Under the pieces are notes generated by a model that saw only the letters and a list, made by a program, of their open reading frames with translations, had not been told where the DNA came from and did no database searches. Shown here in pieces: positions 48,124 through 54,743 of a stretch of DNA of 54,743 nt. The stretch's first letter is position 1, and each line of letters begins with the position of its first letter. A program made the translations under genes and the position numbers. The stretch comes from Chloroflexota bacterium (GTDB taxonomy: Bacteria; Chloroflexota; FW602-bin22; JACPRP01): NCBI GenBank assembly GCA_016210495.1, contig JACQUC010000136.1:1-54743 (forward strand), written 5' to 3'.

Positions 48124-49086
48124 ATGGAGAAGTTCCCGACGAAAACTCCTGAGGAATTCGGTTTCAAGGACATTCTGTACGCAAAAAAGGACGGGGTCGC
48201 GACGGTTACCATCAATCGGCCTAATGTCTACAACGCCTACACCGTACACACCTTGAGGGAGATCATCGCAGCCTTTGAGGACGCGCAGGTAGACGACTCC
48301 ATCGGCGTAGCGGTTTTCACGGGCGCGGGCGACAAGGCATTTTGCACCGGCGGTGACGTAAACGAGTACGCTGGCGATTACACACAAAAACCGCGCGACT
48401 ACTGGCGATATATCGGCCTTTTCGCGAGGATAGTTGAAACCATCAAGATGCTGGGCAAGCCCACTATTTGCAGGCTGAATGGGATGGCAGCAGGCGGAGG
48501 AAACGAGCTCAACATGGCCTGCGACTTGGCCGTTGCTGCCGACCATATCACGATCAGACAGGTGGGCACTCGGGTGGGCAGCGTTGCCGCCGGGGGCGCC
48601 ACGCAGTGGTTGCCAATCATCGTCGGCGACAGGCGAGCCCGAGAGCTTCTTTACCTGTGCGAGCCCATCACAGCTCAGCAAGCGCTAGAGTGGGGTCTGG
48701 TTAACAGAGTGGTGCCCTATGCCCAGTTGGACGACGCGGTTGACGAGATGTGCCAGAAGCTGTTGAGCAAGTTCCCCGAGTGCCTGCGCTACACGCAGAT
48801 CCAGACCAACTTCTGGAAAGACCTGGTCTGGCACTCTACCATCGGCCACGCCCGAGACTGGCTGTCAGTGCACTTCACATCAGCAGAGACTTACGAAGGC
48901 ATGAAGTCGTTTGTCGAGAAAAGGCCGACGGAGTACGCGCGATTTAGGAAACTGGCGGCCGAGGGCAAATCCAGCGAGTTTCTGTGGGGACCCTACGCTC
49001 ATACCTGCCCGGAATGCGGCGCCAAAGGAATTCCGAGCGAGTTCAAGTTCTGCGGCGTGTGCGGCGGTAAGCTGTTCCCTGACTGA
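48124..49086 (+). CDS. Crotonase-family hydratase/hydrolase with C-terminal zinc ribbon
   Basis: 320 residues. The crotonase core has VATVTINRPNVYNAYTVHTL, oxyanion-hole segments (GAGDKAFCTGGDVNEY and NGMAAGGGNELNMACDLAVA) and QVGTRVGSVAAGGATQWLPIIVG. The wording is closer to my recall of the ring-cleaving members (BamA, BadI) and MenB than to ordinary enoyl-CoA hydratases. The last 30 residues add a zinc ribbon, CPEC and CGVC separated by 11 residues, not usual for crotonases. GGGGAG lies 8 bases before the ATG. It could hydrate or hydrolyse a cyclic acyl-CoA in aromatic breakdown; the exact reaction is not fixed by sequence. Confidence 0.85.
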   Translation: MEKFPTKTPEEFGFKDILYAKKDGVATVTINRPNVYNAYTVHTLREIIAAFEDAQVDDSIGVAVFTGAGDKAFCTGGDVNEYAGDYTQKPRDYWRYIGLFARIVETIKMLGKPTICRLNGMAAGGGNELNMACDLAVAADHITIRQVGTRVGSVAAGGATQWLPIIVGDRRARELLYLCEPITAQQALEWGLVNRVVPYAQLDDAVDEMCQKLLSKFPECLRYTQIQTNFWKDLVWHSTIGHARDWLSVHFTSAETYEGMKSFVEKRPTEYARFRKLAAEGKSSEFLWGPYAHTCPECGAKGIPSEFKFCGVCGGKLFPD

Positions 49087-49126
49087 GACCGTTTGCCGCA
49101 ACCGCGAGTTGCCTGTAGACACGCTT

Positions 49127-49179
49127 CCACGACGGAGACACGGATATCACGTACGATCTCCGTGTTCTTTTGGTCGTGG
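49127..49179 (+). terminator. Nested inverted repeat/terminator after the crotonase gene
   Basis: The inner stem is ACACGGA (49138-49144) with TCCGTGT (49159-49165), followed by TTCTTTT, resembling an intrinsic terminator. The outer arms CCACGAC (49127-49133) and GTCGTGG (49173-49179) enclose it. CGGAGACACGG is shared with the element at 5400-5483. Confidence 0.55.
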
Positions 49180-49355
49180 CCGCTGAGGGCGGAGCGCGCC
49201 GTTGCCGTACCAAGCAAGCGCCGGACGGGCTTTCTATCGGATATGCCCATGACTATTGGGGCTGCTCGGCAGACGAACAGGCACGCGTCCGCCTGAGGCG
49301 GACGGCTACGGACCCTAACTCCCAACCCCTAACCCCCAACCCTCCGCAAGCGGGC
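49180..49355. other. Intergenic region before the YfhO-like gene
   Basis: No gene seen. It contains GTCCGCCTGAGGCGGAC, a perfect inverted repeat with a one-base loop (about 49288-49304), and a C/A-rich stretch of CCCTAAC/CCCCAAC units (about 49312-49342). Confidence 0.45.
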
Positions 49356-49385
49356 TTGACGCCAGCCCGTCAGGCAATCTAGAAT
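49356..49385 (+). promoter_or_regulatory. Promoter of the YfhO-like gene
   Basis: TTGACG (49356-49361), 18-base spacer, TAGAAT (49380-49385). Confidence 0.6.
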
Positions 49386-49418
49386 GGCGGCGTAGTTCCA
49401 CTTGTCGGAGTGTGTGCG

Positions 49419-52355
49419 GTGGTCGTGCGGGCATGGCGATTGGTTTGGCGGCAAGCCGGCATCCTTTTCGTGTTATTAGCGGTTCTGGCGCTTTTCCGCG
49501 AGGCGGTGCTATTTGGCACGATCTTCTACGAGAACGATACCGTTGTCTTCTATTTTCCTCTGTTGGCCACGTGGGCGCAATCGCTGGCACGCGGCGAAAT
49601 CCTGCTCTGGACGCCGAAGATATTCGGGGGTTTCCCGCTTTTTGCCGAGGGCGAAGCCGGCATGCTGTATCCGATTAGCCTGGTTCTGCTGCGGCTTCTC
49701 CCTTTCGAGCAGGCATTCGTGTGGATTACCCCGATTCATTTGGGTCTTGGAGGGGTTTTTGCGTACCTTTACGTGCGGCTGCTGGTGCACGATACGGTGG
49801 CCGCGGCGATTGCCGCGCTAAGCTTCGCGCTGGGCGGCTTTATGCTTGCGCAGGTACACCACGTCAACATCAGCATCGGTGCCGCCTGGCTGCCAGCAGT
49901 TTTCTATTTTGTGGAGAAAGCGTTTCTGGCGCGGGGCAGGCAGCATTACCTGTGGCTGCTCACGTCCAGCGTTGCGTTCACAATGCAATTGCTGACGATA
50001 CATCCGCAGATCCCTCTGCTCACCGGTTTCGCTCTGGCATTCTACATGCCCTTCCGAGCCTTCCTTGCCACAGGAGCCGGCAAGACGAGCGTGGCGCAGG
50101 TATTTGAAACTGTCTGGGTTGCGGGCAGGACGCTGGCCATCGTGTTCCTACTGGGTGCGGGGCTGGCTGCAGTCCAGCTTCTGCCAACATTTGAACTGGG
50201 GAACTATTCCATGCGAAGCGGAGGGACAGAGTACGCGTTCGCAACGCAGTACTCGCAGCCCGTGTACAACCTCATCACTTTGCTGGTGCCATACTTCTTC
50301 CGACACGTCGAAGGCTACGATTGGGGCCTCTGGCCGGGGTGGGAGACGGCCATCTACGTCGGTCTGCCACCTCTGGTGCTGGCCAGCGTCGGAGCTGCTC
50401 TTGGCCGCTCGTGGCACAAGTGGTTCTTCCTGTTCCTGGCACTGGTGGCTATCGTCATCTCGCTCTCTGAGCATTCGGCGGTCAACCTGCACTGGTGGCT
50501 ACAGCAGTTGCCCGGTTTCAACCAGATGAGGGCACCGGGTCGATTTGTGTTCCTCTTCGACTTTGCGATGGCCGTGTTGGCGGGAGTGGGGGCGCAGCAT
50601 ACCCGTTGTGTGCTCGGCATGAACACCCGGTTGTCGAAGGCTGAGGGTGACGGCCGTCAGCCCACCTCGCGCTTCGGCGCCGATGCCAGGCGCCTGGGGA
50701 TGATATTGGCGGCTTGGGCAGTCGTCGCCTTGGCTCTTCCGCTCGTGCTGGCGTGGACGAAATCCTTCGTGGATGCGAATCCGGACCTGGTTCGACAACT
50801 TGCCGAGCAGAATTACCTGGCTCTCAGGCGGGTAGATAAGCTATTGAACGCCGAGCGCGTTTACACTTATCTCGCCTACGCCTTGGATCTGCGCAGGAAC
50901 CCTAGAACGCTGCTCTCGTGCGCCATCCTTCTGAGCACGGTCGGCCTGATGATCCTCTGGTTGCTTTGGCGACGCCCGTGGAGACTATGGTACGCCGGCC
51001 TGCTTGTGCTTACGTTGGCAGATCTCTTGGTTTTTGGCTCCAAGTATCACGGGCAAATCGACATACGCGACATCCCGCCCAAAGCCCCGGGGATCCAGTT
51101 CTTGGTCGAGAACGTGGGCCTGGATCGGATCCAAAGCCGAAATCCACCTTTGGACGAGCCGAACCGATTACTGCCCCTTGACTTGCAGACGGTCAACGGT
51201 TACAGCTCGTTGGAAAACAAGCGACACGCCCAGATCAGCGCGGCGATGACGCCCTTTGACGGTCGGTACCTTGACCTGTTTAACGTTCGCTACGTTTGGG
51301 TGACGAGAGAGCCTGTCTTGCCCGGCAAGAGGACCTATGAATTCACGAGTTACAATCCCGATTGGCCGGTTGCTCAACGGATCGCCGCTGGGTCGCCGGT
51401 TACCTTTCGACTGCCCGAAGCTCCCTTCGTAGTCGGGCAAGTGAGGATTGTGTCTCGACTTCGTAACGCCGCACACATTGCCCAGGGGACGGTTGTTGGG
51501 CATGTTCGACTTCGGTCGGAAACGGGGCAGGTATGGGAGCTGCCTGTCCGGGCAGGCATCCACACTGCGGAGTGGGCAATGGATCGCGAAGATGTGCGCC
51601 CGATCGTGCAACACGAACGGCCGACGGTAGTCTTCAAGAACAAGGCTGGCAGGTTCGACGGGTACTACTACTACGCCATTTTGGATGTCGATGCGCCCGT
51701 GGAGGCTTCGACACTTGAACTGAGTTACATCTATCCAAGTGGGTTGATGGACATCTTCGGTCTGGCCGTAGTCGATTCGTTGGAGGGTCGGATCTTCGCG
51801 TTAGACCGGTTTGATCGGGAGGAGTATCGCGTTGCCTACAAAGATAGGTACTCGGTCGTTTTCGAGAACCAAAAACGCCTGCCAAGGGCATTCCTTGTGC
51901 CCTATGCTCGGTCTCTGTCGCAGGCTGATGCCTTGAGAGTTCTCACACGGGACAGATTCGATGTCCGGTCCACCGTGATAGTCGAAGACGTCGACCAGGC
52001 GCAGTTGTCTCGGCTCAAACTCGGGCCTATGACCGACCAGGACTTTGCCGTCATCGAGGAATACTCGAACACGAGGATTACCTTGAGGGTGGGGGCAGAA
52101 TACGATCGTTTTCTGGTGCTGACTGATACCTTTTATCCAGGATGGCGAGCGTACGTCGACGGACGCGAGTCCAAGATCTATCAGGCAGATTACCTGTTCA
52201 GGGCGGTCGCGATTCCAAAGGGGCTACACGAAGTTGTGTTCGCCTTCACACCAGACTCGGTACGCATCGGGGCATACGTGAGCACGGCCAGTTGGCTTTT
52301 GATGCTTGGGGCGATCGCGATCTTACTTTTCCGGAAACCTCGCATTGACAAATAG
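49419..52355 (+). CDS. YfhO-like polytopic membrane protein (GT-C-like)
   Basis: About 978 residues from a GTG at 49419, with GGAG (49407-49410) 8 bases upstream; GTGs at 49410 and 49425 are alternatives. The N-terminal half has ten or more hydrophobic segments (ILFVLLAVLALFREAVLFG, FVWITPIHLGLGGVFAYLYV, AVVALALPLVLAWT). The first loop carries NDTVVFYFPLLATWAQSLARGE, typical of YfhO and related GT-C glycosyltransferases with an acidic catalytic loop. The C-terminal half is a large soluble domain with beta-rich stretches (TLELSYIYPSGLMDIFG, VLTDTFYPGWRAYVDGRES), ending in one membrane segment. A role in cell-surface glycan or teichoic-acid modification is likely by family. It heads a plus-strand group with pilD and a glycosyltransferase. 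Confidence 0.85.
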   Translation: MVVRAWRLVWRQAGILFVLLAVLALFREAVLFGTIFYENDTVVFYFPLLATWAQSLARGEILLWTPKIFGGFPLFAEGEAGMLYPISLVLLRLLPFEQAFVWITPIHLGLGGVFAYLYVRLLVHDTVAAAIAALSFALGGFMLAQVHHVNISIGAAWLPAVFYFVEKAFLARGRQHYLWLLTSSVAFTMQLLTIHPQIPLLTGFALAFYMPFRAFLATGAGKTSVAQVFETVWVAGRTLAIVFLLGAGLAAVQLLPTFELGNYSMRSGGTEYAFATQYSQPVYNLITLLVPYFFRHVEGYDWGLWPGWETAIYVGLPPLVLASVGAALGRSWHKWFFLFLALVAIVISLSEHSAVNLHWWLQQLPGFNQMRAPGRFVFLFDFAMAVLAGVGAQHTRCVLGMNTRLSKAEGDGRQPTSRFGADARRLGMILAAWAVVALALPLVLAWTKSFVDANPDLVRQLAEQNYLALRRVDKLLNAERVYTYLAYALDLRRNPRTLLSCAILLSTVGLMILWLLWRRPWRLWYAGLLVLTLADLLVFGSKYHGQIDIRDIPPKAPGIQFLVENVGLDRIQSRNPPLDEPNRLLPLDLQTVNGYSSLENKRHAQISAAMTPFDGRYLDLFNVRYVWVTREPVLPGKRTYEFTSYNPDWPVAQRIAAGSPVTFRLPEAPFVVGQVRIVSRLRNAAHIAQGTVVGHVRLRSETGQVWELPVRAGIHTAEWAMDREDVRPIVQHERPTVVFKNKAGRFDGYYYYAILDVDAPVEASTLELSYIYPSGLMDIFGLAVVDSLEGRIFALDRFDREEYRVAYKDRYSVVFENQKRLPRAFLVPYARSLSQADALRVLTRDRFDVRSTVIVEDVDQAQLSRLKLGPMTDQDFAVIEEYSNTRITLRVGAEYDRFLVLTDTFYPGWRAYVDGRESKIYQADYLFRAVAIPKGLHEVVFAFTPDSVRIGAYVSTASWLLMLGAIAILLFRKPRIDK

Positions 52356-52432
52356 GCGACAATGTTCTATTCTTGGCTCCCGTGACGGCTTGAGTAGCAG
52401 TCAGTTTTCAGCCATCGGCCACGAGGTAGTAA

Positions 52433-53170
52433 TTGATCGCACTGGCACTTGTGCTAGGTCTGTTCGTCGGGGGCGTTCTCAACGTTTTGATTAGACGTGT
52501 GCCGCGCAGGCGGTCACCACTTTCTCTGCCTATCCGCTGCCGATTCTGCCGCAAGGGTTTGGGGTTCGCGGACCTTGTGCCGGTGGTCTCATATGCACTG
52601 TCGGCTGGCAGGTGTCGCCATTGCGGGCACACGCTGCCGGTGCGCTGCTTGCTGGTGGAGCTGGGCACGGGCATCGTCTACGCGGCGCTGTATGTGCGTT
52701 TCGGCGTGTCGCTGGCAGGCCTGGCTTACGGAATATACAGCACCATCCTTTTGGCCGTGTTTATGATGGACCTGGAGTTCTTTCTGATTCCAAACGTGGT
52801 CACATACCCGAGCATCTTGTTGGCGGTGGGGATGATGTTTGTCATCCCGGGCTTGGGGATGAGAAGTGCGCTGCTCGGCGGGCTCTTCTACGGTGGGCTA
52901 TTCCTGGCGCTATATCTGATCAGTCTCGTGGCATACAAAAGCGATGTGGCCCTGGGGCAGGGGGACGTCAAGCTGGCACTATTGATCGGATTGATGACGG
53001 GGATGCCGGGCGCCGTGGCGGCGGCCCTGCTTGGCACCATGTTCGGTGCGATCGCGGGCTTGACGATGATAATCGCCCGGCGCGCCCACGGCAAATCGGT
53101 CATGCCGTATGGGACAGCTCTGAGCCTCGGCGGCCTGATCATTATCTTTTGGAGTCCCTGGGTAACGTAG
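52433..53170 (+). CDS. pilD: Type IV prepilin peptidase (leader peptidase)
   Basis: 245 residues from a TTG at 52433 (GAGG 5 bases upstream). It is an aspartic protease of the inner membrane that cuts and usually N-methylates prepilins. The cytoplasmic loop has the two-CxxC zinc site (CRFC, CRHC). Catalytic aspartates are in FMMDLEFFLIPN and GQGDVKLALLIG. About eight membrane segments are present. Its presence implies type IV pili or a type II-like system elsewhere in the genome. Confidence 0.94.
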   Translation: MIALALVLGLFVGGVLNVLIRRVPRRRSPLSLPIRCRFCRKGLGFADLVPVVSYALSAGRCRHCGHTLPVRCLLVELGTGIVYAALYVRFGVSLAGLAYGIYSTILLAVFMMDLEFFLIPNVVTYPSILLAVGMMFVIPGLGMRSALLGGLFYGGLFLALYLISLVAYKSDVALGQGDVKLALLIGLMTGMPGAVAAALLGTMFGAIAGLTMIIARRAHGKSVMPYGTALSLGGLIIIFWSPWVT

Positions 53171-53171
53171 G

Positions 53172-53960
53172 ATGCACGCAGATCGAGATGATGACATCTA
53201 CCTCTCCGTTGCGATTAGCGCGTACAACGAAGAGATGCGCATCGGGCACAGCCTGAGAAAGATCGTGGCGTACCTCGATGCTCAAGACTATGGGTGGGAG
53301 CTCGTCGTTAACGACGACGGGTCGAGCGATCGAACGCCGGAAGTCGTTCGTTCCGTGGACAACGGCAGGATAACGCTGCTCACCAGCCCGATCAACTTGG
53401 GCAAGGGAGGTGGAATCAGAAGAGCGATCCTCGCCTCGCGGGGCAAGCACGTCCTCTTCACCGACGCGGACCTCTCGACTCCCATCGAAGAGGTCGATAA
53501 GCTGTTGGCCAGGCTGCGAGATGACTTCGACCTGGCGGTCGGTTCACGGCTCCAACCCGACGGCTCGGACATGCGCGTGACTCAGCCGGTATACCGCAGG
53601 GTATTCGGGAGGTTCTTTCACACGCTGACGTGGCTCTTGGTAGTTAGAGGAATCGGCGATACGCAGTCAGGTTTCAAGTGCTTCCGGCGCGAAGTTGCCC
53701 ACGACCTCTTCGCTTCATCTGTCTTGAACAGCATCATTTTCGATGTCGAGGTACTCTACTTGGCCCAGCGGCGCGGCTATCGCATCGCCGAAGTGCCGGT
53801 TTCGTGGACCAATGCGGGCGGGTCGCGGATGAGGGTTACCGGAAAGCACGCGGTAACAGTGCTGTGGGACTTGCTGCGGATACCGTTGATCCACCGAGGA
53901 GTTGGGCGCAGGGTGCTGAAAAGCAAAGACAAGCCACGGCCGGAAATCCAGCAAGAATGA
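53172..53960 (+). CDS. Dolichyl-phosphate-type glycosyltransferase family 2
   Basis: 262 residues with no obvious membrane domain. The GT-A fold is seen in LSVAISAYNEEMRIGHSL, LVVNDDGSSDRTPEVV, INLGKGGGIRRAILASRG and the DxD motif FTDADLSTP. The C-terminal GDTQSGFKCFRREVA and EVPVSWTNAGGSRMRV match the DPM1/ALG5 group. It should transfer a sugar from a nucleotide donor to polyprenyl phosphate, giving a donor for GT-C enzymes such as the neighbours. The ATG is one base after the pilD stop. Confidence 0.92.
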   Translation: MHADRDDDIYLSVAISAYNEEMRIGHSLRKIVAYLDAQDYGWELVVNDDGSSDRTPEVVRSVDNGRITLLTSPINLGKGGGIRRAILASRGKHVLFTDADLSTPIEEVDKLLARLRDDFDLAVGSRLQPDGSDMRVTQPVYRRVFGRFFHTLTWLLVVRGIGDTQSGFKCFRREVAHDLFASSVLNSIIFDVEVLYLAQRRGYRIAEVPVSWTNAGGSRMRVTGKHAVTVLWDLLRIPLIHRGVGRRVLKSKDKPRPEIQQE

Positions 53961-53972
53961 CTGGACCAGGGC

Positions 53973-54743
53973 CTATTCTAACTTTAGCTTGTTTTCGACG
54001 AATCTGAGGTGCTTACCATCCGGCACCACCAGAATCCGCATCCTCCCGCCTCCCAGCACGATGTCTTCCCCGCTTTCAGGCGCCAAAGGCAGTAAGCTCT
54101 CGTCGACCAGGATCAGCTTTGTCGTGCCCTGTGGGAGGGCGACGGTTTGCTCCCGGCGATCGAAAATGTCGATCCACACCACCTTCTGCCAGGGAAGGTA
54201 GTATTGTAGCTGGCGGAAGGAATCATATGTCGCCAGAACGTCAGAGCTAGCCCGAAACGTTTCACGCAAGTACGCGATCTTTCGGCCGAATCTATCGTCG
54301 GCGGCCTGGATGCCGTTGAGCGTCAGAGGTCTGGGATGCTGGAAGGAAAGGGCAACGTTGCCTGCGACCAGGGCAATGACCAGCACGGGAGGAAGGGCCC
54401 GCTGAAGGCCGGGATGAAGTTTCGGAAGATGGAGGCGCGCCGACACCTTCAGCTCAGCAACGGCTCGCGCACCGAAGACCAATAGGGCAGGCAAGATCGT
54501 GAACACGTAGCCAGGATCGCCCACGTGGACAAGGATGTAGAAGGCAAACATGGGCGCGATCCAGATAATTACGAAAGTCGACAACCGGCTGAGCAATAGG
54601 CCTGGGTGGCGGGCGATGTAGCCAACGCCGATCAGCAGAGGAAGCGCCGTGAAGTACAGCGCGTAGAAGACATAGCTAGCCGTGTCCCGCACGTTTACCA
54701 AAAGGCCCCCGAGTCCTCGCGAGGTGGAAGAGTACTTCTGTAC
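53973..54743 (-). CDS. GT-C/PMT-like membrane protein, C-terminal part (runs off the right edge)
   Basis: The minus-strand frame is open from the window edge (first full codon at 54743) to a stop at 53973, about 256 residues. A TTG at 54701 is not needed, because the frame continues upstream with VQKYSSTSRGLGGLL. Four to five hydrophobic segments are visible (YVFYALYFTALPLLIGVGYIA, FVIIWIAPMFAFYILV, GYVFTILPALLVFGA, ALPPVLVIALVAGNVAL), then a soluble tail (ATYDSFRQLQYYLPWQKVVW, TKLILVDESLLPLAP). The plan is that of the C-terminal half of ArnT/PMT-like glycosyltransferases, which fits the polyprenyl-sugar synthase next door. It is convergent with that gene. Confidence 0.7.
   Translation of the reverse strand, partial: VQKYSSTSRGLGGLLVNVRDTASYVFYALYFTALPLLIGVGYIARHPGLLLSRLSTFVIIWIAPMFAFYILVHVGDPGYVFTILPALLVFGARAVAELKVSARLHLPKLHPGLQRALPPVLVIALVAGNVALSFQHPRPLTLNGIQAADDRFGRKIAYLRETFRASSDVLATYDSFRQLQYYLPWQKVVWIDIFDRREQTVALPQGTTKLILVDESLLPLAPESGEDIVLGGGRMRILVVPDGKHLRFVENKLKLE

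Overview
The window looks like chromosomal DNA of a GC-rich, probably anaerobic or facultative bacterium, most likely a Chloroflexota member. This lineage call is inference. It rests on Gram-positive-type LexA boxes (GAAC-N4-GTTC), a T-box leader before leuS, a class V FBP aldolase/phosphatase, ResB/CcsA cytochrome c maturation, secreted YFPxTGH repeat proteins, and many TTG/GTG starts. No transposase, phage gene or CRISPR array was seen.

Layout. 1-3984 is housekeeping: the N-terminus of a secreted Thr/Pro-rich protein, a TPR membrane protein, holA, lexA with two LexA boxes in its promoter, rpsT, and an orphan receiver. 4278-18093 is a co-directional catabolic island: an NMT1/SsuA-type binding lipoprotein, two UbiD-like decarboxylases, HyuB and HyuA, a second binding lipoprotein, two tandem bicupins, a dicluster ferredoxin, and the ABC ATPase and permease. 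18166-20994 is a promoter, tRNA-Ala(GGC), a T-box antiterminator/terminator and leuS. 20991-29871 (minus strand) holds cytochrome c maturation (ccsA, resB), a PD40 secreted protein, an RND pump and its adaptor lipoprotein. 30239-32172 (minus) is siroheme synthase and hemA. 32302-37065 (minus) has a PAS/HD-GYP c-di-GMP phosphodiesterase, FBP aldolase/phosphatase, an amidohydrolase and a MoaD-like protein. 37610-46080 (minus) is a second catabolic region: two PaaK-type CoA ligases, a LivK-type binding protein, indolepyruvate ferredoxin oxidoreductase (iorA, iorB), LivF and 3-hydroxyacyl-CoA dehydrogenase. 46354-49086 has a secreted tyrosine phosphatase, a Crp/Fnr regulator and a divergent crotonase carrying a zinc ribbon. 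49419-54743 has a YfhO-like membrane protein, prepilin peptidase, a dolichol-phosphate-mannose-synthase-like glycosyltransferase and the C-terminal part of a GT-C-like membrane protein.

How the genes work together (inference). The first island could import a small carboxylated or cyclic compound through the two lipoproteins and one ABC engine, then process it by prFMN-dependent (de)carboxylation, ATP-dependent HyuAB chemistry and cupin enzymes. The second region could convert aryl-2-oxo acids and arylacetates to CoA thioesters and pass them to beta-oxidation-like steps. The heme, siroheme and cytochrome c genes supply electron-transport cofactors.

Between genes, a family of short hairpins ending in CGCCCCTACG (or CGTCCCTAC) recurs at least nine times. 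One variant lies inside a coding sequence and one is amplified as a 54-bp tandem array. The most unusual local arrangement is the tRNA-Ala gene directly in front of the leuS T-box antiterminator.
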